Shown here one piece after another: positions 1-5,739 of a stretch of DNA of 6,436 nucleotides (position 1 is its first letter; every line of letters begins with the position of its first letter). The notes beneath the pieces were generated by a model. That model was not told the origin of the DNA and ran no database searches. It saw nothing but the letters and a program-made list of their open reading frames with translations. The position numbers and the translations under genes are program-made. This DNA comes from a bacterium (lineage in GTDB: Bacteria > UBP15 > UBA6099 > DSWB01), in contig JAGUYV010000027.1 in NCBI GenBank assembly GCA_020061125.1, positions 1-6,436 on the forward strand. The letters run 5' to 3'.

Positions 1-747
1 ACCGTTGAAGCCGCGCCCGGCGTGTCGCTCACCCTTGCCCAGGGCTGGCAGGTGCAGGGCCAGCCCGCGGCCATCAAGTCCTACCCCGGCTTTGCGGACA
101 TGGAGCGCAGCATCAAGCTCGTGGCGCTGCGCGGCTCGCAGGTGCTGTTCGCCATGGCGCAGCCCTCGCACGGCCGCAGCCTCATGCAGGTGGCCCAGGC
201 TTACGAGCAGCTTGTGGAGGAAAAAACCGCCGGCACGGACGCTGCCGTTTACCGCCGCAACTTTGCGCTCCTGCCCTGTGAAAAATGCCGCCGCAAGAAC
301 CGCCTGGCGCATGTCACCGCCGCCGTGGGCCGCGGCCGCGACCTGGGCGCCACCGCCCACTTCCAGGAACGCCGCGTGAACCATGTCACCCTCTCGTTCG
401 TGGACGGACCCTGGCTCGTCACCCTGGTTTACTTCGAGCCGGGAACCGCAGCCGAACTGCCCGCGGACGCCGCAGCGATCATTGACTCATTGATCCTCAA
501 GGGCTTCGAGGACCCGCGCGACACGGTGTTCAAGGAAGTCATCAAATATGTGCCCGCGGGCACGGCCCCGGCCTGCGCCGCCAAAATGTCCGAACTCGCA
601 GCGCTCACCGCAAAAGAGTTTCAGAGCGTGGATGTCCCCGCCCTGTTCAACAGCAAGAAAATGCCGGACTGGATGAAGGATATGTACGCCGCCCCGGCCT
701 GCGAGTGCTACAAATTCAAGCACGCCTGCGACAGGGTCAAGAAGTAG
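1..747 (+). CDS. Unrecognised Cys-containing protein, 5'-truncated by the window
   Basis: The reading frame is open from base 1 (codons ACC GTT GAA GCC...) to TAG at 745-747, so the true start lies upstream. The GTG at 22 is only the first start-like codon inside the window. GC-rich third positions and a sensible amino-acid mix support real coding. The visible 248 residues begin with a stretch around GWQVQG, followed by alternating hydrophobic strands (SIKLVALRGSQVLFAMA) and a helical segment rich in A, E and Q. The feel is of a small alpha/beta protein of the PsbP/DcrB type, but that is only an impression. Cysteines cluster in a CEKC pair encoded near 277-288 and again near the C-terminus (PACECYKFKHAC), so metal binding or disulfides are possible. 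No membrane segment is visible in this part; any signal peptide would lie outside. It converges on the minus-strand RelA/SpoT-like gene 86 bp away, and I see no clear terminator between them. Function unknown. Confidence 0.75.
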   Translation, partial: TVEAAPGVSLTLAQGWQVQGQPAAIKSYPGFADMERSIKLVALRGSQVLFAMAQPSHGRSLMQVAQAYEQLVEEKTAGTDAAVYRRNFALLPCEKCRRKNRLAHVTAAVGRGRDLGATAHFQERRVNHVTLSFVDGPWLVTLVYFEPGTAAELPADAAAIIDSLILKGFEDPRDTVFKEVIKYVPAGTAPACAAKMSELAALTAKEFQSVDVPALFNSKKMPDWMKDMYAAPACECYKFKHACDRVKK

Positions 748-2200
748 AGAATTCGAGGTTTAAGATTAATATGTACTGCAAGCGAATTCGATAGATGTGC
801 GTTGCTTGTATTTCATAGACAATAACTTGCTGTCTAAATCTTATTTCCTAATGCCTTATCGTAGGTATCAAACATTTTCTTAACATATTGCTTGCGGGCT
901 GTAGGCGTCCGAAAAACAAATCCGGTTTTGTTAACATACTCCTCAAATTTCTCTTTTGATTTTGATTCTAATACTAATATCAGACACAGTATATTAATAA
1001 TTGCAATGGGTGTTGTATAATAAGCTTTGATTTTATCTATTTTGTCTTCATAAAAACAATTTATAAAAGCAGTCATTATTGTCTCTTTATCTTTTAGTTT
1101 AGCTTTCAACTGACCTATTGAAAATATGTTGCAATATTGAAGTCTTTTGAACACCCATTCGTTATAGAACGCCTCATTGGTAATGTATTTCACACCACGG
1201 CTTAATATTTCTTTTCTCAGTTTGATGGCTAATTCATCATTATCAACAAATTGCAGCAGAGATGCTTTATCAATCGAGACATCATTTGGCGAATCTTTAA
1301 TTTTCTTTGCCACATTTATCTCATACTTTTTGAGTTGATTTCTTATTTTAGCAAATTCGATGTCAGCTATCTCTAAAAGGCCGGATAGTCTGGAAAAATT
1401 CCTTCTGATTTCTTTTGGAATTGCATTTTGACTCTTATACCCAAGATCGTGCTCTATCTCTGCCCAAGAATGCTGTAAAATGGATCTTATTTGTATCTCG
1501 GCTTTAAGATCCTTATATCTCTTATTCTCTGGTAGTCTGATTCGAGATTTTTTCAAGCTGACAATATAGTGAACAGACATGTACCCGAATCTATCAGGCT
1601 CTAAGGACGCTCTCTTATCCACAGAGTTATCGGTATCAATCAGAAACTCTTTTTCAATCAACTTTGCTACAATATCAACCTCATCTTCATACAAAGTAAT
1701 AATTCTAATTCCAACAATGTCCGTGATATCATCTAATTTAGAATATTTATCGTCACACTTTTTTACTTTGCTTAGCAAGCTCTCCTCTGATTTTAGTCTA
1801 GATGTAATAGAATGAACTTTAACATCAGAATCTTTTAGTAATTTTTCAATTAATACTTTAAGCTCATTCAAATAATCAGAATACAGACTATGTTTGACCT
1901 TGAACTGATCGGATATTTCGCCCATAAATCACCTCAAAATAAAATAACCAAGATGAAAGAAGTGAAGGTATGAAAACATGAGTACAAGGTTATTGTTATA
2001 AATTCTATTAGCAGTCAGCCATTTGGGCATATAGATACCTAAACAAGAGCAATAGTAATTTAAAAATGCAGATACTCGAAGATGCACAATGCGAACCATA
2101 TACACATCTATTGCCTTTCGGATACTATTATACAGCACTTTCAATAAATTGGATTCTGTTGCGAAAAATATTTAGCATTGGTGTAGAGAGACGGTGTCGT
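748..2200. other. AT-rich island, probable foreign DNA
   Basis: Base composition changes abruptly just after the stop codon of the first gene and returns to GC-rich near 2200-2220. The island contains only the RelA/SpoT-like gene plus its upstream region. No integrase, transposase, tRNA or convincing flanking repeat is visible, so its mode of arrival is unknown. Both boundaries are approximate, judged by eye from composition and not from an attachment site. Confidence 0.6.
834..1925 (-). CDS. RelA/SpoT-domain nucleotide pyrophosphotransferase, likely small alarmone synthetase or related toxin
   Basis: This 363-aa protein carries a complete RelA/SpoT synthetase domain in about residues 30-165. 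The expected blocks are SRLKSEESLLSK (42-53, phosphate-binding basic residues), DDITDIVGIRI (65-75, with the metal-binding Asp at D69), FGYMSVHY (113-120, with the Tyr expected to stack on the nucleotide base) and EIQIRS...WAEIEH (143-159). None of the residues I would expect for catalysis is missing. There is no HD hydrolase domain and no TGS or ACT domain, so it is not a long Rel. The remaining ~195 residues are a Lys/Glu-rich, mostly helical extension I cannot name. Known members transfer pyrophosphate from ATP to GDP/GTP, and some toxic relatives (ToxSAS) make ppApp or modify tRNA. The ATG at 1925 follows GAGGTGA at good spacing. The gene is by eye about one-third GC in a GC-rich neighbourhood, which suggests horizontal transfer. 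No antitoxin-like ORF is evident alongside. Confidence 0.9.
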   Translation of the reverse strand: MGEISDQFKVKHSLYSDYLNELKVLIEKLLKDSDVKVHSITSRLKSEESLLSKVKKCDDKYSKLDDITDIVGIRIITLYEDEVDIVAKLIEKEFLIDTDNSVDKRASLEPDRFGYMSVHYIVSLKKSRIRLPENKRYKDLKAEIQIRSILQHSWAEIEHDLGYKSQNAIPKEIRRNFSRLSGLLEIADIEFAKIRNQLKKYEINVAKKIKDSPNDVSIDKASLLQFVDNDELAIKLRKEILSRGVKYITNEAFYNEWVFKRLQYCNIFSIGQLKAKLKDKETIMTAFINCFYEDKIDKIKAYYTTPIAIINILCLILVLESKSKEKFEEYVNKTGFVFRTPTARKQYVKKMFDTYDKALGNKI

Positions 2201-2280
2201 TTCGAAAATAAGCGCGACCACACGCCCCTTAACGGTAGTTTCCTGCCCGGCTGCCGCCCGGCGGCGCGGCTTTGCGCGAA
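1926..2280. other. AT-rich intergenic region upstream of the RelA/SpoT-like gene; no supported gene
   Basis: About 355 bp with no credible gene. A 71-codon minus-strand frame (2144-1929) stops just before the RelA/SpoT-like start, but its product is rich in Tyr, Asn, Phe and Leu like random AT-rich DNA, and it has no good ribosome binding site. A TATAAT on the minus strand (complement of 2127-2132) could be a -10 box for the downstream gene, but I find no matching -35. That start would leave a 5' UTR near 190 nt. The GC-rich end at 2245-2266 contains GCCGCC-C-GGCGGC, a compact inverted repeat of unknown role. Confidence 0.4.
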
Positions 2281-2309
2281 AACAAAAGCCCCGGCCGCTG
2301 GGACCGGGG
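2281..2309 (-). terminator. Intrinsic terminator reading leftward
   Basis: On the minus strand CCCCGG (2309-2304) pairs with CCGGGG (2294-2289) across a 9-nt loop. After one C it is followed by TTTTGTT and further Ts (2287-2279). On the plus strand the hairpin is preceded by A residues and not followed by Ts, so it works only leftward. No gene lies directly to its right, which implies a short non-coding or leader transcript. Confidence 0.6.
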
Positions 2310-2421
2310 TTGCGTGTGCAAAAGGAAGTTAAGTTTTGGGCGCCCGTCAGCAGGAGACGTAACAGGTAACGGGCAGTCCGAATTTCTGCCGAACGCTCAC
2401 CTCCCTCAAGCCTTTTTGATT
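2281..2421 (-). ncRNA. Putative leader or small RNA with alternative hairpins and a 17-codon Cys-containing ORF
   Basis: Inferred transcript of about 140 nt, from a weak promoter (-10 TATATT, complement of 2428-2433) to the leftward terminator. Two hairpins share bases and cannot coexist: GGCAG/CTGCC (2372-2376 with 2386-2390) and GCCCGT/ACGGGC (2342-2347 with 2369-2374). On this strand a GTG at 2400-2398 opens a 17-codon frame, MSVRQKFGLPVTCYVSC, ending in TGA at 2349-2347. Two Cys codons lie in the second hairpin's loop region. A strong Shine-Dalgarno-like GGGAGGTGA overlaps that GTG itself, so normal initiation there is doubtful. The order of short ORF, competing hairpins and terminator resembles an attenuator, but no operon follows directly. 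The next gene on this strand is the RelA/SpoT-like gene ~355 nt further. No Rfam family is recognised; a stand-alone sRNA is equally possible. Confidence 0.35.
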
Positions 2422-2427
2422 GCCACT

Positions 2428-2456
2428 AATATAACCATTGTCCCGGTTTCAGACAG
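2428..2456 (-). promoter_or_regulatory. Weak, possibly activator-dependent promoter
   Basis: TATATT (complement of 2428-2433) sits 17 bp downstream of a poor -35, CTGTCT (complement of 2451-2456, 3 of 6 matches to TTGACA). Transcription would start near 2421. The weak -35 together with upstream Crp/Fnr-like palindromes centred roughly 50 and 73 bp before that start suggests activator dependence. This is inference. Confidence 0.35.
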
Positions 2457-2463
2457 TTTTGTA

Positions 2464-2479
2464 TGTGACCATGGTCACA
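2464..2479. promoter_or_regulatory. Perfect Crp/Fnr-family operator TGTGA-N6-TCACA
   Basis: TGTGACCATGGTCACA is a perfect 16-bp palindrome matching the half-site spacing and sequence known for Crp-type regulators. Related proteins such as HcpR in sulfate reducers use similar sites, so the exact regulator cannot be named. It lies about 50 bp upstream of the inferred leftward start. Confidence 0.65.
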
Positions 2480-2486
2480 AATGGCA

Positions 2487-2502
2487 AGTGATCAGAATCA
2501 CA
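2487..2502. promoter_or_regulatory. Second Crp/Fnr-family-like site
   Basis: AGTGATCAGAATCACA differs from TGTGA-N6-TCACA at only the first base. Its centre is 23 bp from that of the perfect palindrome, about two helical turns, so two dimers could bind on nearly the same face. A tandem pair is much less likely by chance than one site. Confidence 0.5.
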
Positions 2503-2577
2503 TGGCTGTTTGCCGGCTCCCGGCTTCCGGCCACCGGCATCTGGAAAAACATTAAAGATCAGGATACAGGGGAAAGT

Positions 2578-2705
2578 GGGCCTGTTGAAAAACTCGGTAA
2601 GCTGCGCCCAAAGCGCGAACGCAGTAAAAACAGGGACTGGGAACGCGGCGTTTTTCCGCGTGCCTGTACCTGTTTTTTACGGCCGCCGGGCTTTTTCAAC
2701 AGCCC
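2578..2705. mobile_element. MITE-like palindromic element, 128 bp, with 5-bp target duplication
   Basis: The ends are imperfect inverted repeats. The left arm begins GGGCCTGTTGAAAAACTCGG, and the complement of the right arm begins GGGCTGTTGAAAAAGCCCGG, sharing the block CTGTTGAAAAA. AAAGT directly abuts both ends (2573-2577 and 2706-2710), as expected of a target-site duplication. The interior folds again: GTAAAAACAGG (2624-2634) pairs with CCTGTTTTTTAC (2669-2680), and CGCGG (2644-2648) pairs with CCGCG (2656-2660), so the whole element can form one long hairpin. It has no coding capacity and would depend on a transposase elsewhere. Insertion-sequence families with 5-bp duplications exist (e.g. 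IS1634-like or Tn3-like), but I cannot assign the parent. Confidence 0.65.
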
Positions 2706-2730
2706 AAAGTACAAGATCTTTGAAAGCCGC

Positions 2731-2780
2731 TGGGGTTGAGATTGGCGCAAGACGAGAAGGCGTTCGAATCTCAAAAGCCA
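2731..2780. repeat. Inverted repeat TTGAGATT...AATCTCAA
   Basis: TTGAGATT (2736-2743) and AATCTCAA (2767-2774) are perfect 8-bp arms separated by 23 bp, extended by TGG/CCA with a one-base bulge. The right half contains GTTCGAATC, which resembles a tRNA T-loop. The adjoining stems do not pair as a T-arm and no acceptor is visible, so this is not a tRNA. It could be an operator, a hairpin or a relic of an element end. Confidence 0.4.
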
Positions 2781-2898
2781 TCTATTGTCCTTTATAATAC
2801 TCAATAGTAATTTATAATTGGTGATAAATGCGAAATAATGCAAAATTTGCCATTGTTGGTAAAAATGTTAAAAAGTGGAAAAAACTTTTGAATAGCAG

Positions 2899-2929
2899 TT
2901 GACAACAACCCCATGGAAGGTGGTATACT
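2899..2929 (+). promoter_or_regulatory. Sigma-70-type promoter of the upstream small RNA
   Basis: A perfect -35 TTGACA (2899-2904) and an extended -10 TGG-TATACT (-10 hexamer 2924-2929) are separated by 19 bp, slightly long. The DNA upstream (2790-2895) is very A+T-rich, as in UP-element-assisted promoters. The predicted start near 2936 falls exactly at the first hairpin of the putative RNA. Confidence 0.6.
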
Positions 2930-2935
2930 TGCATA

Positions 2936-3067
2936 TAGTTGCGAGGGCAACTTGCGTTTTTTGACTTTGCAGAAACGTAAACCGGCGCCCTTACGCGTAG
3001 GTTTAGTTTTTCTGTCCCAAAACTGTCACCAGGGGAACATCCTCCTCGGTCGTTCCCCCCTTTTTTT
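2936..3067 (+). ncRNA. Putative structured small RNA (~130 nt) with CCUCCUC in its terminator loop
   Basis: A stretch with its own promoter and terminator and no credible ORF. Three hairpins are visible. The first is AGTTGC-GAGG-GCAACT (2937-2952) at the 5' end. The second is a longer imperfect stem pairing CAGAAA...TAAACC (2970-2983) with GGTTTA...TTCTG (3000-3014). The third is the terminator hairpin. A single-stranded linker (about 3015-3031) lies before the terminator. The terminator loop reads ATCCTCCTCGGTC, and exposed CCUCC motifs are known from small RNAs in several phyla that pair with Shine-Dalgarno sequences. That role is inference here. It does not look like 6S, SRP or tmRNA. It lies just upstream of the transketolase operon but ends before that operon's own promoter, so it is probably a separate unit and not a riboswitch. 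Confidence 0.5.
3032..3067 (+). terminator. Strong intrinsic terminator
   Basis: GGGGAAC (3032-3038) pairs perfectly with GTTCCCC (3052-3058) around a 13-nt loop. Two C residues and seven consecutive Ts (3061-3067) follow. It ends the putative small RNA and separates it from the promoter at 3130. Confidence 0.8.
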
Positions 3068-3129
3068 GCCCAAAAACGATTGCCGAAAATATGCCGCATG
3101 CAAAGCCGCCATGAACTTTGGGGATCGGC

Positions 3130-3157
3130 TTTACATTGCCGCTTGTGGTGGTATAAT
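3130..3157 (+). promoter_or_regulatory. Promoter of the transketolase-transaldolase operon
   Basis: TTTACA (3130-3135) and a perfect TATAAT (3152-3157) are 16 bp apart, with an extended TGG just before the -10. Transcription would start near 3164, giving a ~60-nt leader. Within the leader ATGGT-TG-ACCAT (3183-3194) is a short inverted repeat that could be an operator or a small hairpin. Confidence 0.7.
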
Positions 3158-3223
3158 TGGATGGAGCTTGTGGCGGTCAGATATGGTTGACCATAGGCAA
3201 AGAGTCTGAAAAGGGTCTTTTTT

Positions 3224-4063
3224 ATGCAAAAAGCAACGGCAACCGACCTTGAAATTGCAGATTTGAAGGAAAAGGCGAGGCAGATCCGGATCAGCATTGT
3301 GAAGATGCTGGCCGAAGCGGGCAGCGGGCATCCGGGCGGGTCGCTTTCGGCCGCGGACATCATGTCCGTGCTGTACTTCCGGGTGATGAACCACGACCCC
3401 GGCAACCCGCTCAAGCCGGACCGCGACCGGTTCGTGTTGAGCAAGGGCCATGCCGCGCCCGTGCTGTACGCAACCCTGGCCGAGGCCGGGTATTTCCCCA
3501 AGAGCGAGCTGCTGTCCCTGCGCAAGCTGGGCAGCTTTCTGCGCGGGCATCCGCTCACGGACCTGGAGCATGGCATCGAGGCCACCACCGGATCCCTGGG
3601 GCAGGGCCTGTCCTTTGCCGTGGGCGCGGCCCTGGGCCTCAAGCTGGACCGCAGCGCGGCGCGCGTGTTCTGCCTCATGGGCGACGGCGAGATTCAGTCC
3701 GGCCAGATCTGGGAAGCGGCCATGAGCGCCGCGCACTACAAGGCGGACAATCTCATCGGCATACTGGATCGCAACCGGCTGCAGATTGACGGCGATACGG
3801 AAAAGGTCATGGCGCTGGATCCCGTGGCGGACAAGTGGACCGCTTTCGGGTGGCATGTGGTGGAAGCGGACGGGCACGACACAAAGGCGCTGTGCGCGGC
3901 GTTCGATGCGCCGCCGGTTCCGGGCAAGCCCACGCTGATTCTGGCGGACACGGTCAAGGGCAAGGGCGTTTCGTTCATGGAAGGCAAGGCCAGCTTCCAC
4001 GGGGTGGCGCCTTCGCGCGATGAAGAAACACAGGCCATGGCCGAACTGGGAGGTGATGCCTGA
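3224..4063 (+). CDS. Transketolase, N-terminal (ThDP-binding) subunit
   Basis: A 279-aa protein matching the first half of transketolase. Signatures in order are GSGHPGG (33-39, conserved catalytic-site His36), SKGHA (73-77), GSLGQGLS (123-130) and the ThDP/Mg-binding motif GDGE (153-156) running to DRN (182-184), followed by LQIDG (186-190). Many bacteria and archaea encode transketolase as two chains of about 270-280 and 310 aa, and both lengths here fit, so this is a natural split form and not a broken gene. With its partner it moves two-carbon ketol units between xylulose-5-P, ribose-5-P, erythrose-4-P and their products in the cytoplasm. The ATG at 3224 is preceded by AAGGG with 8-nt spacing. 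Its TGA overlaps the next start by one base, so the subunits should be translated in equal amounts. Confidence 0.95.
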   Translation: MQKATATDLEIADLKEKARQIRISIVKMLAEAGSGHPGGSLSAADIMSVLYFRVMNHDPGNPLKPDRDRFVLSKGHAAPVLYATLAEAGYFPKSELLSLRKLGSFLRGHPLTDLEHGIEATTGSLGQGLSFAVGAALGLKLDRSAARVFCLMGDGEIQSGQIWEAAMSAAHYKADNLIGILDRNRLQIDGDTEKVMALDPVADKWTAFGWHVVEADGHDTKALCAAFDAPPVPGKPTLILADTVKGKGVSFMEGKASFHGVAPSRDEETQAMAELGGDA

Positions 4064-4995
4064 TGGCGGACAAACAGGCGACCCGCGACGCGTACGGCAT
4101 CGCCCTGCAGCGGATCGGAAACCAGAGGGACGACATCGTGGTGCTGGATGCGGATCTGTCCGGCTCCACTCGAAGCAAGAAGTTCGGGGCCGAGCACCCG
4201 GACAAATTTTTCAATGCGGGCATCGCCGAACAGAACATGATCGGCCTGGCCGCGGGCTTCGCATCCACGGGCAAGACCGTGTTCGCGAGCACCTTTTCCA
4301 TGTTCATCACGGGCCGGGTGTACGACCAGATCCGGCAGAACCTGGCGCGGCCGCGCGCCAAAGTGCGCGTCGTGGGCAGCCACGGCGGCATCACTGTGGG
4401 CGAGGACGGCCCGTCGCACCAGGCGTGCGAGGATGTGGGCCTCATGCGCCTGCTGCCCAACATGCAGGTGTGGGTTCCCGCGGACGGGCCGGAGACCGAG
4501 CGCATGGTCGAGGCCAGCCTGGACATTGACGGGCCGGTCTTCATCCGCACGGGCCGCGCCAAGTGCGCCATCATCCACGACGAAAACTACAAATTCATTC
4601 CCGGCAAAGGGGAAATCGTGCGTGACGGAGCGGACCTCACATTTATCGCCATGGGCATCATGGTGGGCGCGTGCCTGGAGGCCGCGGAAACCCTGGCCGC
4701 CGAGGGCGTGAATGCGCGCGTGGTGAACATGGCGTCGGTCAAACCCATGGATGCCGATCTTGTGGTTCGTTGCGCAAAAGAGACGGGCCGCATCATCACG
4801 GCCGAGGAGCACTCGATCGTGGGCGGCCTGGGCGGCGCGGTCGCGGAAATCTGCGGCGAACAATGCCCGGTTCCGGTCATGCGGCTCGGCATGCGCGACG
4901 AGTTCGGCAGAACCGGCCCGGCCGGCGAGCTGCTCGAATATTTCCACCTAACCGCTGCGGACATGGCGCAGGCCGCACGCGGCTTCTTGAAATAA
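4063..4995 (+). CDS. Transketolase, C-terminal (Pyr/C-domain) subunit
   Basis: A 310-aa protein matching the second half of transketolase. Conserved features are DADLSGST (29-36), GIAEQNM (53-59, with E56 as the Glu that activates the ThDP aminopyrimidine) and [15 protein letters not shown] (106-120), which helps form the substrate site. The C-terminal domain contains [15 protein letters not shown]. It pairs with the preceding subunit so that ThDP sits at the interface between a Pyr and a PP domain. 1-Deoxyxylulose-5-phosphate synthase and pyruvate dehydrogenase E1-beta share the fold, but the two-gene arrangement, the lengths and the adjacent transaldolase favour transketolase. The start is ATG in a TGATG overlap, and GGGAGG about 8 nt upstream, inside the preceding gene, is the ribosome site. 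Confidence 0.95.
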   Translation: MADKQATRDAYGIALQRIGNQRDDIVVLDADLSGSTRSKKFGAEHPDKFFNAGIAEQNMIGLAAGFASTGKTVFASTFSMFITGRVYDQIRQNLARPRAKVRVVGSHGGITVGEDGPSHQACEDVGLMRLLPNMQVWVPADGPETERMVEASLDIDGPVFIRTGRAKCAIIHDENYKFIPGKGEIVRDGADLTFIAMGIMVGACLEAAETLAAEGVNARVVNMASVKPMDADLVVRCAKETGRIITAEEHSIVGGLGGAVAEICGEQCPVPVMRLGMRDEFGRTGPAGELLEYFHLTAADMAQAARGFLK

Positions 4996-5030
4996 AAGGA
5001 ACGACATCAGACATAAACGGAGCAAGAGCC

Positions 5031-5690
5031 ATGAAATTCTTTGTTGACACCGCAAATGTGAAAGCCATCAAGGAGATTGACGAACTGGGGCTGTGCGACG
5101 GCGTGACCACGAATCCGTCCCTGGCCGCCAAAGAGGGCAAGGGGTTCAAGCAGAATGTGCAGGAAATCTGCGCGGCGGTTCCGGGCGTGCCGGTGAGCGC
5201 CGAGGTCGTGGCCCTGGACGCGGAAGGCATGATCAAGGAAGCGCGTGAGGTCAGCTCCTGGGCGGCCAATGTGGTGGTGAAAGTGCCCATGATTCCCGAG
5301 GGCGTCAAGGCCATGCGCGTGATGCACGCCGAGGGCATCAAGACCAACTGCACGCTGATCTTCTCGGCGGTGCAGGCCCTGCTCGCGTGCAAGGCCGGGG
5401 CCACCTACATCAGCCCGTTCATCGGCCGCCTCGACGATCTGGGCGTTCTGGGCATGGAGCTGATCGAGGAATGCCGCACCATCATAGACAACTATGGGTT
5501 CGAGTCCGAGATCATCACCGCGAGCGTACGCCACCCGCTGCATGTGGCCCAGGCCGCGCTCGTGGGCGCGGACATCGCCACCATCCCCCCGGGCGCAATC
5601 AAGAAGCTGTTCAGCCACCCGCTCACGGACAGGGGCATGGACGCCTTCATGAAGGACTGGGAAAAAGCGGGACTGAAGATATTCGAATGA
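5031..5690 (+). CDS. tal: Transaldolase, small TalC/FSA-like family
   Basis: A 219-aa TIM-barrel protein of the short transaldolase/fructose-6-phosphate aldolase family (usual length about 210-225). The Schiff-base lysine is K84 in VVVKVPM. D6, T26 and N28 (TTNPS) match the known active site. Two positions separate true transaldolases from F6P aldolase. E. coli FSA has Gln59 and Tyr131, and this protein has Glu58 (SAEVVA) and Phe130 (SPFIGRLDD). Both point to transaldolase: dihydroxyacetone transfer between sedoheptulose-7-P/glyceraldehyde-3-P and erythrose-4-P/fructose-6-P. The ATG at 5031 follows GGAG with 8-nt spacing, 35 nt after the transketolase stop, so it is almost certainly in the same operon. 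Cytoplasmic. Confidence 0.93.
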   Translation: MKFFVDTANVKAIKEIDELGLCDGVTTNPSLAAKEGKGFKQNVQEICAAVPGVPVSAEVVALDAEGMIKEAREVSSWAANVVVKVPMIPEGVKAMRVMHAEGIKTNCTLIFSAVQALLACKAGATYISPFIGRLDDLGVLGMELIEECRTIIDNYGFESEIITASVRHPLHVAQAALVGADIATIPPGAIKKLFSHPLTDRGMDAFMKDWEKAGLKIFE

Positions 5691-5696
5691 TCCATC

Positions 5697-5716
5697 CGGG
5701 GCCGCGCGCGGCCCCG
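5697..5716. repeat. Perfect 20-bp GC palindrome between tal and the phosphatase gene
   Basis: CGGGGCCGCG is followed directly by its exact reverse complement. In RNA it would make a very stable hairpin with a tiny loop. No T-run follows on either strand, so it is not a normal intrinsic terminator. It may slow polymerase, stabilise the upstream mRNA end or reduce downstream expression. Confidence 0.6.
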
Positions 5717-5739
5717 CATACGCAAGGAGAGCGGCACAT

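Noticed and set aside
749-791. Two copies of GAATTCGA (749-756 and 784-791) as boundary repeats of the AT-rich island
   Set aside because: Both lie on the same side of the island and are only 8 bp, so they do not flank it.
1929-2144. 71-codon minus-strand ORF just upstream of the RelA/SpoT-like gene, considered as an antitoxin or leader protein
   Set aside because: Its composition looks like random AT-rich translation, it has no good ribosome site, and the only -10-like box on that strand lies inside it.
2066-2332. 88-codon plus-strand ORF
   Set aside because: It crosses the AT-rich/GC-rich boundary with no change in protein logic, lacks a ribosome site and overlaps the terminator hairpin.
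2347-2352. TGC-TGA at the end of the mini-ORF, considered as a Cys-selenocysteine pair
   Set aside because: The sequence after TGA forms only a loopless GGGCGCCC palindrome and not a bacterial SECIS-like hairpin at the right distance.
2409-2424. Possible sigma-54 promoter (TGGCA...GGC) on the minus strand
   Set aside because: The GG and GC elements are one base too far apart for the -24/-12 spacing.
2272-2797. Plus-strand ORFs of 155 and 95 codons in the regulatory region
   Set aside because: They run through the operators and the whole MITE-like element and show no protein-like conservation pattern.
2812-4000. Long minus-strand ORFs opposite the transketolase genes
   Set aside because: They are antisense shadows produced by high-GC codon bias. 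The plus-strand frames have clear transketolase motifs.
3224-4995. Two transketolase ORFs considered as a frameshifted single gene
   Set aside because: The second has its own ribosome site and ATG, both lengths match known natural split transketolases, and the break falls at the normal domain boundary.
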